In this document: positions 1 through 5,817 of the stretch, in pieces
How the letters are laid out: each line of letters begins with the position of its first letter
Position numbering within the stretch: the stretch's first letter is position 1
Source: Candidatus Cellulosilyticum pullistercoris
GTDB lineage: Bacteria > Bacillota > Clostridia > Lachnospirales > Cellulosilyticaceae
Length of the DNA: 21,237 nt
NCBI GenBank assembly: GCA_018883705.1
Contig: JAHLFQ010000074.1
Coordinates: 1 to 21,237, forward strand
Direction: 5' to 3'
Notes under the pieces: model-generated
Databases searched by the model: none
What the model saw: the letters and a program-made list of their open reading frames with translations, nothing else
Told to the model about the DNA's origin: nothing
Translations under genes and position numbers: made by a program

Positions 1-924
1 ATTTCCAAATGGAAATAAAATAATGGTACTTAGTACATTAAAGATAGTGTGTACAATACTTATTTGTGTGACATCAATAAGCTCATTACGTAGACTTGGT
101 ATCGCAAAATTAAATAGAATGACCGCTAGCATTCCAAATATAATCGTTCCAATTAAATTAAATAAAAAATGAATCGTAGCTGCTCGCTTCGCATTAATAC
201 TAGCACCTATACTCGATAAAATAGCTGTAATACAAGTTCCTATATTTTGTCCTAAAATAATATATATGGCAGAACCCCATGGTACTAAACCTGCAAGAGC
301 TAATGCTTGCAAAATACCAACTGAAGCCGATGAACTCTGTATAATAGCTGTTACTACGGCACCTGTTAAAACTCCTAGTACTGGATTACTTCCAAGTAAA
401 AGAAATAGATTCTTAATACTTTCTAATTTACTAAGAGGCTTTGCTGCATTACTCATCATATCAAGACCTAAAAACAGACCACCAAACCCAAATAAAATTT
501 GACCAATAGACTTAAGATGAGCCTTCTTTGAAAACATAATCAATGCTACACCTACTACAATAAAAATAGGTGCCAGTACTGCTGGTTTTAAAAAGGTAGT
601 CCATTCACCTAATGCAACAATCCATGAGGTGATGGTAGTTCCAATATTAGCCCCCATAATGACACCCACAGCTTGCCTTAACGATAATAATCCTACGTTA
701 ACAAAGCCAACTACCATAACTGTGGTTGCTGATGAACTTTGTATTAGTGCGGTGACCCCTGCACCTACTAGTACACCTAATAGACGATTTTGAGTAAGTG
801 CCCCCAAAATATTTTTCATGCGACTTCCGGCTGCCTTTTGTAATCCTTCTCCCATATATTCCATACCGAATAGAAATAATCCAAATCCACCTAGGAAGCT
901 TAGTATTAAATCCAGCCAATCCAT
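1..924 (-). CDS. Na+/phosphate cotransporter (Na/Pi family), 5' part
   Basis: Partial gene: the start codon is at 924 and the frame stays open for 308 codons to the window edge. The protein is a polytopic inner-membrane transporter of the Na/Pi cotransporter family (NptA/YjbB-like), expected to couple Na+ entry to phosphate uptake or efflux. The two family hallmark repeats are visible: QSSSA at residues 62-66 (context TALIQSSSATT) and again at 196-200 (context TAIIQSSSASV). Each sits in a long hydrophobic, glycine-rich stretch, and MGANIGTT at 90-97 follows the first. AGGAGG lies 6 bases upstream of the ATG. Bacterial members often carry a C-terminal PhoU-like domain, which would fall outside this window. 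The family call is firm; substrate and direction of transport are inferred from the family only. Confidence 0.9.
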   Translation of the reverse strand, partial: MDWLDLILSFLGGFGLFLFGMEYMGEGLQKAAGSRMKNILGALTQNRLLGVLVGAGVTALIQSSSATTVMVVGFVNVGLLSLRQAVGVIMGANIGTTITSWIVALGEWTTFLKPAVLAPIFIVVGVALIMFSKKAHLKSIGQILFGFGGLFLGLDMMSNAAKPLSKLESIKNLFLLLGSNPVLGVLTGAVVTAIIQSSSASVGILQALALAGLVPWGSAIYIILGQNIGTCITAILSSIGASINAKRAATIHFLFNLIGTIIFGMLAVILFNFAIPSLRNELIDVTQISIVHTIFNVLSTIILFPFGN

Positions 925-982
925 AGTTGTCCTCCTAATTCCATTTATTTTATTTATAATGAGGAACCATTAATCTTCATTA

Positions 983-1011
983 TTAATAGCTTTATGATTA
1001 ATATGCCACAA
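983..1011 (-). promoter_or_regulatory. Weak candidate promoter for the Na/Pi transporter
   Basis: Reading the minus strand, TTGTGG (1011-1006) and TATTAA (988-983) are separated by 17 bases, about 60 bases upstream of the transporter ATG and just beyond the mnmA terminator. The match to the sigma-A consensus is poor in both hexamers, and the surroundings are so AT-rich that chance matches are likely. I list it because a promoter is expected in this gap. Confidence 0.25.
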
Positions 1012-1037
1012 AATAAAATTTTTATAAGGTTACAACA

Positions 1038-1079
1038 TAAAAGCGCTAGAAAAAGTATTTTAACTTTTTCTAGCGCCTT
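1038..1079 (-). terminator. Intrinsic terminator of the iscR-nifS-nifU-mnmA operon
   Basis: A perfect 14-bp inverted repeat (arms 1043-1056 and 1063-1076, starting GCGCTAG) with a 6-base loop lies just after the mnmA stop codon. Read on the minus strand it is followed by TTTTAT. The plus-strand side lacks a T-run, so it should act on the minus-strand transcript. Confidence 0.85.
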
Positions 1080-1081
1080 AA

Positions 1082-2164
1082 TTAGCCGATAATTGTACCG
1101 CCACCTATCAGTTCTTCTCCATTATATAGCACAAGTGCTTGTCCTGGTGTAATAGCTCGTTGTTTCTCATCGAATTCACAAATTAGTGTTTCTTCATCAA
1201 TCATACGAATGGTACAAGGTTCTGGTTTTTGATTGTATCTAATCTTACCACTACATCTTAAACTGCCTTCTAACTTTTCAAAAGGCATGAAGTTTAGATT
1301 ATTGGCTGTAACTGCCGTTTTAAACAAGTCTTCGTTATCCCCTATTACCACTTCATTTTTACTTGGGTCTAACTTCTGTACAAAGACAGGTTTTCCCATA
1401 GATAGTCCTAACCCTTTTCTTTGTCCAATGGTATAATGGATAATTCCTTTATGCTTGCCTACTACTTTTCCGTTCTTATCTACAAAGTTACCTGGTTTAC
1501 ATGGTTTACCTGTTGCTTCTTCAATGTAACCTGCATAGTCATCATCTGGTACGAAACAAATCTCTTGACTATCTGGCTTAGTTGCTACAGCTAAACCAAG
1601 ATCTTTTGCAATTGCTCTTACTTCATCTTTTGTGTAGTCACCAAGTGGCATAAGTGTATGCTCTAATTGATGCTGTGTTAAATTATAAAGCGCATAGGTT
1701 TGATCCTTTGCAAGAGATTTAGATTGCTTAAGGGTAAAACGACCTGTTTTTTCATCTTGAATAATACGTGCATAATGGCCTGTTGCAATATAATCTGCTC
1801 CAATTTGAAGTGCTTTTTGAAGCATAGATTCCCATTTTACATAACGATTACAAGCAATACAAGGATTTGGCGTACGTGCATTTTGATATTCATCTAAAAA
1901 ATAGTCAATCACATATTTTTTAAAGTCACTTCTAAAGTTCACTACATAATGAGGAATACCAAGTTTTTGGCAAACACGTCTTGCATCATCAACAGCAGAA
2001 AGACCACAACAACCACCGCTATTATCATCTGGTGCATCCTCTTGCCAAATTTGCATCGTCATACCAATGACTTCATAACCTTGTTCTTTTAGCAGGTGAG
2101 CTGTCACGGAGCTATCTACACCCCCTGACATCCCAACTACTACACGCTTTGGCGTATTTTCCAT
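1082..2164 (-). CDS. mnmA: tRNA-specific 2-thiouridylase MnmA
   Basis: 360 residues, a normal length for MnmA (TrmU). It adenylates and then thiolates U34 of the Lys, Glu and Gln tRNAs, using sulphur relayed from a cysteine desulfurase. Visible motifs are the PP-loop SGGVDSSV (13-20) for ATP, PNPCIACN (99-106) with the catalytic Cys102, and SQEICF (199-204) with the second catalytic Cys203. TGHYAR at 128-133 is also typical. It is the last gene of the iscR-nifS-nifU-mnmA operon. Its ATG shares one base with the nifU stop codon (TAATG), which suggests translational coupling. Many Firmicutes place mnmA beside a cysteine desulfurase, and here that partner is the nifS at 2701-3882. A terminator follows immediately. 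Confidence 0.97.
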   Translation of the reverse strand: MENTPKRVVVGMSGGVDSSVTAHLLKEQGYEVIGMTMQIWQEDAPDDNSGGCCGLSAVDDARRVCQKLGIPHYVVNFRSDFKKYVIDYFLDEYQNARTPNPCIACNRYVKWESMLQKALQIGADYIATGHYARIIQDEKTGRFTLKQSKSLAKDQTYALYNLTQHQLEHTLMPLGDYTKDEVRAIAKDLGLAVATKPDSQEICFVPDDDYAGYIEEATGKPCKPGNFVDKNGKVVGKHKGIIHYTIGQRKGLGLSMGKPVFVQKLDPSKNEVVIGDNEDLFKTAVTANNLNFMPFEKLEGSLRCSGKIRYNQKPEPCTIRMIDEETLICEFDEKQRAITPGQALVLYNGEELIGGGTIIG

Positions 2165-2616
2165 TAGTTTATTCCTTCTTCATCTTCTTCTAAATCGTGG
2201 TCGTGATCATGAACATCTTCAACTGGTTTTTTAAGCCCTTCAATTGTAATATTATTTTTTTGTGCATAATCCCAAAGAGCTGCATGAAGAGATTCTTCTG
2301 CTAAAAGTGAACAGTGCATTTTTACTGGTGGCAAGCCATCAAGTGCTTCTGCTACTGATTTATTTGTGATTTTAAGCGCTTCTTCGATTGTTTTACCAAT
2401 AACTAATTCTGTAGCCATTGAACTTGTAGCAACTGCTGCCCCACAACCAAAAGTTTTAAATTTAGCATCTTTTATAATACCATCTTCAATTTGAAGATAA
2501 ACTTTCATGATGTCACCACATTTAGCATTACCTACTGTACCAACACCACTTGCATTTTCAATTTCTCCAACATTTCTTGGATGCATAAAATGATCCATAA
2601 CTTTTTCACTATACAT
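2164..2616 (-). CDS. nifU: Fe-S cluster assembly scaffold, NifU/IscU N-terminal type
   Basis: 150 residues. A scaffold on which the cysteine desulfurase and an iron source build a cluster before transfer to client enzymes, in the cytoplasm. The three cluster-ligand cysteines are present: Cys33 in NAKCGD (30-35), Cys58 in FGCGAA, and Cys102 in VKMHCS. Asp35, also conserved in IscU, is there too. It covers the NifU_N domain only, without the C-terminal Nfu domain of full-length NifU. After residue 131 it ends in an unusual His/Asp/Glu-rich tail (VHDHDHDLEEDEE), which could bind metal; that is inference. AGAGGTG lies 7 bases upstream of the ATG. It sits between nifS and mnmA and overlaps the mnmA start by one base. 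The symbol iscU would be equally defensible. Confidence 0.95.
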   Translation of the reverse strand: MYSEKVMDHFMHPRNVGEIENASGVGTVGNAKCGDIMKVYLQIEDGIIKDAKFKTFGCGAAVATSSMATELVIGKTIEEALKITNKSVAEALDGLPPVKMHCSLLAEESLHAALWDYAQKNNITIEGLKKPVEDVHDHDHDLEEDEEGIN

Positions 2617-2634
2617 ATATTTTCACCTCTGTAT

Positions 2635-2707
2635 TTTACTGTTTACTGTATTTACGACTTACTGTAATATTCTATTTCTTATAATGATACTCATATTTTA
2701 TTACTGT
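2635..2707. repeat. Short degenerate TTTACTGT repeats between nifS and nifU
   Basis: Plus-strand TTTACTGT occurs at 2635-2642 and 2642-2649. CTTACTGT follows at 2658-2665, and TATTACTGT appears near the nifS stop codon. The copies lie in the 84-base gap between nifS and nifU. They may be chance in AT-rich DNA, a minor slippage product, or a protein or RNA processing site. No function is claimed. Confidence 0.3.
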
Positions 2708-3882
2708 TTATTATTCTTTACAACTTCTTCCCAAAGTGGTGACATATCTCGCATTCTTTGAACAATGCCAGGCATCACTTCGATAACTTTATCTATTTCT
2801 TCTTCTGTATTTTGTGAACCTAGTGTAAGCCTGATAGAACCATGTGCTCTTTCATGTGGAATACCAATAGCAAGAAGAACATGTGAAGGGTCTAATGAAC
2901 CTGATGTACACGCTGAACCACTTGAGCCAGAAATACCATTCATATCTAATAGAAGAAGAAGTGATTCACCTTCTACATATTCTACACCAATATTAGAGTT
3001 ATTAGCTAGTCTCATTGTTGGATGTCCATTAAGTTTTGTATAAGGAATGTTCTCTAAGAGTCCTTTTATAAGTTTATCTCTAAGCGCAGTCATCTTTTCG
3101 ATTTTTGCTTCAAAATCTGTATATGCAATTTCCATAGCTTTTGCAAGACCTACGATACCTGGTACATTCTCTGTTCCTGCACGTCTTCCTCTTTCTTGTG
3201 CACCACCATGAATAAGATTTTCAATTTTTAAACCTCTTCTGATGTAAAGAACACCCATTCCTTTTGGCCCGTTAATTTTATGTGCTGATAAAGAAAGTAA
3301 ATCAATGTTTTCTTCTTTAACATCAATTCTTACTTGCCCGATTGCTTGCACAGCATCTGTGTGAAATGGTATTTTATGTGCTTTTGCAATCGCACCAATT
3401 TCTTTAATTGGATTAATTGTTCCAATTTCATTATTAGCGTACATAATTGAAATCAGAATAGTTGTTTCTTTAATAGCCGCTTCTACATCTTCTGGATGTA
3501 CCATACCATTTTCATCTACATCAAGATAAGTTACCTCAAAGCCATTCTTTTCTAAAAATTCGCATGTATGAAGCACTGCATGATGCTCAATTTTAGTTGT
3601 AATAATATGGTTACCTTTATTTTTATGAGCTAAAGCAATCCCTTTAATTGCCCAGTTATCCGCTTCTGAACCACCACTTGTAAAGAAGATTTCATTTGCT
3701 TGTGCACCTATTGCCTTAGCAATTGTCTCTCTTGAATCATCTACTGCTTTTTTATTAATTTGAGCAATTTGATAAACACTTGATGGATTTCCAAAGTTTT
3801 CTGTAAAATAAGGAAGCATAGCCTCTACAACTTCTTTATGAACAGGTGTTGTTGCTGCATTGTCAAAATAAATTTTATTCAT
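2701..3882 (-). CDS. nifS: Cysteine desulfurase NifS/IscS
   Basis: 393 residues, normal for the family. A PLP enzyme that converts cysteine to alanine and passes the persulphide sulphur to the scaffold and to MnmA. Visible features are SGGSEADN (69-76) and HTDAVQAIGQ (174-183) of the PLP site, the PLP lysine Lys202 in SAHKINGPKG, and the active-site loop SGSACTSGS (321-329) with catalytic Cys325. The short, ordered Cys loop followed by LDPSHVL fits the group I (NifS/IscS) desulfurases rather than SufS. It starts 21 bases after the iscR stop codon with GAGGAGG upstream. An 84-base gap to nifU contains small TTTACTGT repeats. It serves both the cluster pathway and the tRNA thiolation pathway of its two downstream neighbours. 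Confidence 0.97.
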   Translation of the reverse strand: MNKIYFDNAATTPVHKEVVEAMLPYFTENFGNPSSVYQIAQINKKAVDDSRETIAKAIGAQANEIFFTSGGSEADNWAIKGIALAHKNKGNHIITTKIEHHAVLHTCEFLEKNGFEVTYLDVDENGMVHPEDVEAAIKETTILISIMYANNEIGTINPIKEIGAIAKAHKIPFHTDAVQAIGQVRIDVKEENIDLLSLSAHKINGPKGMGVLYIRRGLKIENLIHGGAQERGRRAGTENVPGIVGLAKAMEIAYTDFEAKIEKMTALRDKLIKGLLENIPYTKLNGHPTMRLANNSNIGVEYVEGESLLLLLDMNGISGSSGSACTSGSLDPSHVLLAIGIPHERAHGSIRLTLGSQNTEEEIDKVIEVMPGIVQRMRDMSPLWEEVVKNNKQ

Positions 3883-3903
3883 TGTCTAACCTCCTCAGGC
3901 TCA

Positions 3904-4353
3904 TTAAATATAATATGTTTGTGAAGCGTTTTCATTTATTTTCTCATAGTCTTCCATAAGTTGGTCGAGGGTAATACCATCTACCACTTTGTCAATACTA
4001 TCTCTAATTTTTTCCCATACAGATTTCGTTACACATTTGCCATCTAATGCGCAGTGTATCGTATTAGTTTTGCAAGTGCAGTCGGTAGGTGCTAGCGAGC
4101 CTTCTAATGCTCGTAAAATCTCACCAATTGTTATTTCTTCTGGCTTTTTAGCTAAAGCATACCCTCCTTGTGCACCTCTTGTACTTACAATTAATTTATT
4201 TTTCTTTAGGAGTGCCATAAGTTGTTCTAAGTAATTTTCCGACATAGACAGTCTCTCTGCTATGCTTTTTAAAGATATGTGTCTTTCCTTTGAATAAACC
4301 CCTAAATCAACCATAGCCTGAAGACCATATCTCCCTTTTGTTGATAATCGCAT
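3904..4353 (-). CDS. iscR: Rrf2-family transcription regulator IscR
   Basis: 149 residues from the ATG at 4353. I prefer this start because GGAGGTG sits 6 bases upstream, and the protein then begins MRLSTKGRYG, the standard Rrf2 N-terminus. A TTG at 4368 in the same frame lies inside the Shine-Dalgarno region. A winged helix-turn-helix spans about residues 1-65, with SENYLEQLM as part of the recognition region and RGAQGGY (59-65) as the wing. Cysteines 92, 94, 101 and 107 cluster where IscR proteins hold their [2Fe-2S] cluster. The role is to sense cluster status and adjust transcription of its own operon (nifS, nifU, mnmA). Two tandem palindromes overlap its promoter, which supports autoregulation. 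Confidence 0.93.
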   Translation of the reverse strand: MRLSTKGRYGLQAMVDLGVYSKERHISLKSIAERLSMSENYLEQLMALLKKNKLIVSTRGAQGGYALAKKPEEITIGEILRALEGSLAPTDCTCKTNTIHCALDGKCVTKSVWEKIRDSIDKVVDGITLDQLMEDYEKINENASQTYYI

Positions 4354-4366
4354 CTTCTTCACCTCC

Positions 4367-4391
4367 AATTCCTAGTTCATCACTCGGAATT
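4367..4391. promoter_or_regulatory. Promoter-proximal palindrome, candidate IscR operator 1
   Basis: AATTCCTAG (4367-4375) and CTCGGAATT (4383-4391) form an inverted repeat with one mismatch around a 7-base spacer. It lies between the predicted transcription start and the iscR Shine-Dalgarno sequence, where a bound repressor could block elongation. The site has the same layout as the second palindrome 27 bases upstream. Assignment to IscR is inferred from position beside iscR. Confidence 0.6.
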
Positions 4392-4395
4392 ACAT

Positions 4396-4416
4396 TTCCT
4401 AGCTTATCACTAGGAA
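4396..4416. promoter_or_regulatory. Palindrome over the -10 region, candidate IscR operator 2
   Basis: TTCCTAG (4396-4402) and CTAGGAA (4410-4416) are perfect 7-base inverted arms with a 7-base spacer. The site covers the predicted -10 box at 4401-4406. The centre is 27 bases from the centre of the neighbouring palindrome, so two dimers could bind side by side. Confidence 0.6.
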
Positions 4417-4429
4417 TTAATTTTGTCAA
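4401..4429 (-). promoter_or_regulatory. Sigma-A promoter of the iscR operon
   Basis: On the minus strand, TTGACA (4429-4424) is a perfect -35 box. It is followed after 17 bases by TAAGCT (4406-4401), preceded by TGA as an extended -10 element. Transcription would start near 4394, about 40 bases upstream of the iscR ATG. The imperfect -10 box overlapped by a palindrome is typical of a repressed promoter. Confidence 0.65.
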
Positions 4430-4500
4430 TATCTTACTTAAATATAATTATCATTTATTTTGTCGACTCATAAATCTTATCATCAAACAAGAAAGAATAA

Positions 4501-4547
4501 CATAACTAAACCCCCTTTATCCATAGGATAAAGAGGGCTCATAGTTT
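4501..4547 (-). other. Strong hairpin upstream of the iscR promoter, possible minus-strand terminator
   Basis: A 12-bp stem (arms 4511-4522 and 4526-4537, three-base loop) contains one non-Watson-Crick position. This is a C-A mismatch in plus-strand RNA but a G-U wobble in minus-strand RNA. Outer bases AACTA/TAGTT extend the stem past an unequal bulge. On the minus strand the stem is followed by TTTAGTTATGTTATTC, a poor U-tract. It could end a minus-strand RNA made from the gap, before the iscR promoter. Confidence 0.45.
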
Positions 4548-4616
4548 AAAATTCGTCATACGAATAAATATTCTAGCATATATCTAATAATAGTTAGATT
4601 ATATATATTTTTAAAT

Positions 4617-4745
4617 GGGCTTAAGACTTAATAATAATATATTTAGAAAATATACTACCATCAAGTGACTTCTACGTACCTTACCGGTTTAAGTACGCTA
4701 GGGCAATCTTTTGTATCAGTTAAAATAGACCTAAGTCCTAAGCTC
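4617..4745 (-). ncRNA. Candidate structured RNA of unknown class
   Basis: A long-range helix joins 4617-4630 with 4732-4745: 12 consecutive pairs including one G-U on the minus strand. It encloses a second hairpin (arms 4690-4698 and 4674-4683, loop AACCGG, one bulged G) and a third (4638-4644 with 4648-4654). In two of these helices, and in the hairpin at 4511-4537, non-Watson-Crick positions become G-U only in minus-strand RNA, which favours that strand. The closing helix has one A-C mismatch next to its end that goes the other way. No open reading frame fits here. I do not recognise a riboswitch, 6S, tmRNA, SRP or RNase P signature. The AT-rich background makes some pairing likely by chance, and no clear promoter is seen. 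Confidence 0.35.
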
Positions 4746-4908
4746 ATTATTTTAAATAAATTAAGGTATCTTCTTCATTACATCCTATTAAAGGGGATAC
4801 TATACCATTTTAACTTCTATAGTATATACTATTCATGATTCTCATATTGTGTGCATCTTTTTTTATTCTTTTTTAATTTTCTAATCATCTTTTAATATAT
4901 CTTATGCG

Positions 4909-4938
4909 AGCACAAGTATGTCTTGTGCTACTTTTTTT
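4909..4938 (+). terminator. Orphan intrinsic terminator, plus strand
   Basis: AGCACAAG (4909-4916) and CTTGTGCT (4922-4929) form a perfect 8-bp stem with a 5-base loop, followed by AC and seven T residues (4932-4938). It reads as a textbook terminator on the plus strand only. No plus-strand gene lies upstream in this window, so it either ends an unannotated plus-strand RNA or attenuates the DUF2225 gene that starts about 110 bases later. Confidence 0.7.
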
Positions 4939-5050
4939 GACAATATTTTTCTTACAGAGGCTTCATGACTTTATAATTTAACATAATCTTGATTAGCTTA
5001 TTATCTTAAAATAGCCTATACTATATTTAATATGAAAGGATGTGATATAT

Positions 5051-5728
5051 ATGTGCATTAGTGACGACATTAAAGATGCACTTTATGATAAGTCCTATAC
5101 TTGTCCATTATGTAATGAAACGTTTAAAAGCAAAGCAATTCGTTCAGGTAGAAACCAACTTGTTTCTATTGATGTTGACTTATGTGCACACTATTCCCTT
5201 ATCAATCCTCTTCTCTATGATGTCATTGTTTGTCCAAGTTGTGGGTATAGTGTTCTTTCTAAAACATTAGGCCCATTACTTCCCAAGCAAAAGGAATGGC
5301 TTAAGGCTCAGTTTTCCAAAGATAAACCCCACCCCTCTTATCATGAATATCCTACCATTGAAGAAGCTATCCTAAAACATAAGCTAGCCCTAGTTGCTTG
5401 TATCACGCGTAAAAGTAAGATAGGCGAACAAGCTTATATTGCACTTCATATCGCATGGCTTTATCGTGATTTAGGCAACACTCAAGAAGAATATGATTTT
5501 TTAGAACGTGCTTATACTGGATTATGCGAGGCCTTCTCTACGGACTCTTTCCCTATTTTAGGTATGGATGAGCTTACATTTACCTATTTAATTGCTGCAG
5601 TTGCTTACAAGCTTGACAAAAAAGAAATTTGTAAGCAATATCTCTCTACTATCTTATCAGCTGTTGGATGTCCTCCTCGTATTAAAGACCATGCCCTTAG
5701 CTTAAAACAAAAACTCATTTCTTCATAA
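5051..5728 (+). CDS. DUF2225-type zinc-ribbon protein of unknown function
   Basis: 225 residues from the ATG at 5051. A GTG at 5042 lies only one base from the AAAGGA at 5035-5040, so the ATG, 10 bases away, is the better start. The N-terminal part carries two CxxC pairs, CPLC (18-21) and CPSCGY (61-66), as in a split zinc ribbon or rubredoxin-like knuckle. The rest (about 105-225) is predicted helical with TPR-like character, e.g. AYIALHIAWLYRDLGN and EEYDFLERAY. This arrangement matches the DUF2225 family common in Clostridia; its function is not established. It has no signal peptide or membrane segment. It is the only plus-strand gene here, faces the ilv operon tail-to-tail, and shares a bidirectional terminator with it. 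Confidence 0.8.
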   Translation: MCISDDIKDALYDKSYTCPLCNETFKSKAIRSGRNQLVSIDVDLCAHYSLINPLLYDVIVCPSCGYSVLSKTLGPLLPKQKEWLKAQFSKDKPHPSYHEYPTIEEAILKHKLALVACITRKSKIGEQAYIALHIAWLYRDLGNTQEEYDFLERAYTGLCEAFSTDSFPILGMDELTFTYLIAAVAYKLDKKEICKQYLSTILSAVGCPPRIKDHALSLKQKLISS

Positions 5729-5757
5729 GCGTTTATTTCTCCAAAATGATAACAAGC

Positions 5758-5806
5758 AAAAAGCAAAGAAGAAGATCTCTTTCTTACATCTTCTTCTTTG
5801 CTTTTT
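5758..5806. terminator. Bidirectional terminator between the DUF2225 gene and ilvB
   Basis: A perfect 19-bp inverted repeat (5758-5776 with 5788-5806) with an 11-base loop. The arms are A-rich and T-rich at their outer ends, so each strand reads as a stem with a run of five U residues. It lies 29 bases after the plus-strand stop codon and 11 bases after the minus-strand ilvB stop, and so can serve both converging transcripts. Confidence 0.9.
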
Positions 5807-5817
5807 ATTTTATTTAG

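Larger units (their letters stand above)
4430..5034. other. Gene-free interval between iscR and the DUF2225 gene
   Basis: About 600 very AT-rich bases without a credible reading frame. It holds the hairpin at 4511-4537, a small hairpin ATTCG/CGAAT at 4551-4565, the candidate structured RNA at 4617-4745, a GGTATC/GATAC inverted pair around 4764-4800, T-runs near 4858-4875, and a plus-strand terminator at 4909-4938. That is more secondary structure than the other intergenic gaps here show. Confidence 0.6.

Noticed and set aside
698..919. 73-codon minus-strand reading frame inside the transporter region
   Set aside because: It is a frame-shifted shadow. The frame starting at 924 encodes a proper Na/Pi protein with both QSSSA repeats.
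4354..4368. TTG start giving a five-residue longer IscR
   Set aside because: The TTG lies inside the Shine-Dalgarno region; the ATG at 4353 has ideal spacing and the standard MRLSTKGRYG start.
4501..4940. T-box, c-di-GMP, SAM, TPP, lysine or cobalamin riboswitch, or tmRNA, RNase P or SRP RNA
   Set aside because: None of their signature sequences (for example a GGGTGG T-box core) was found on either strand.
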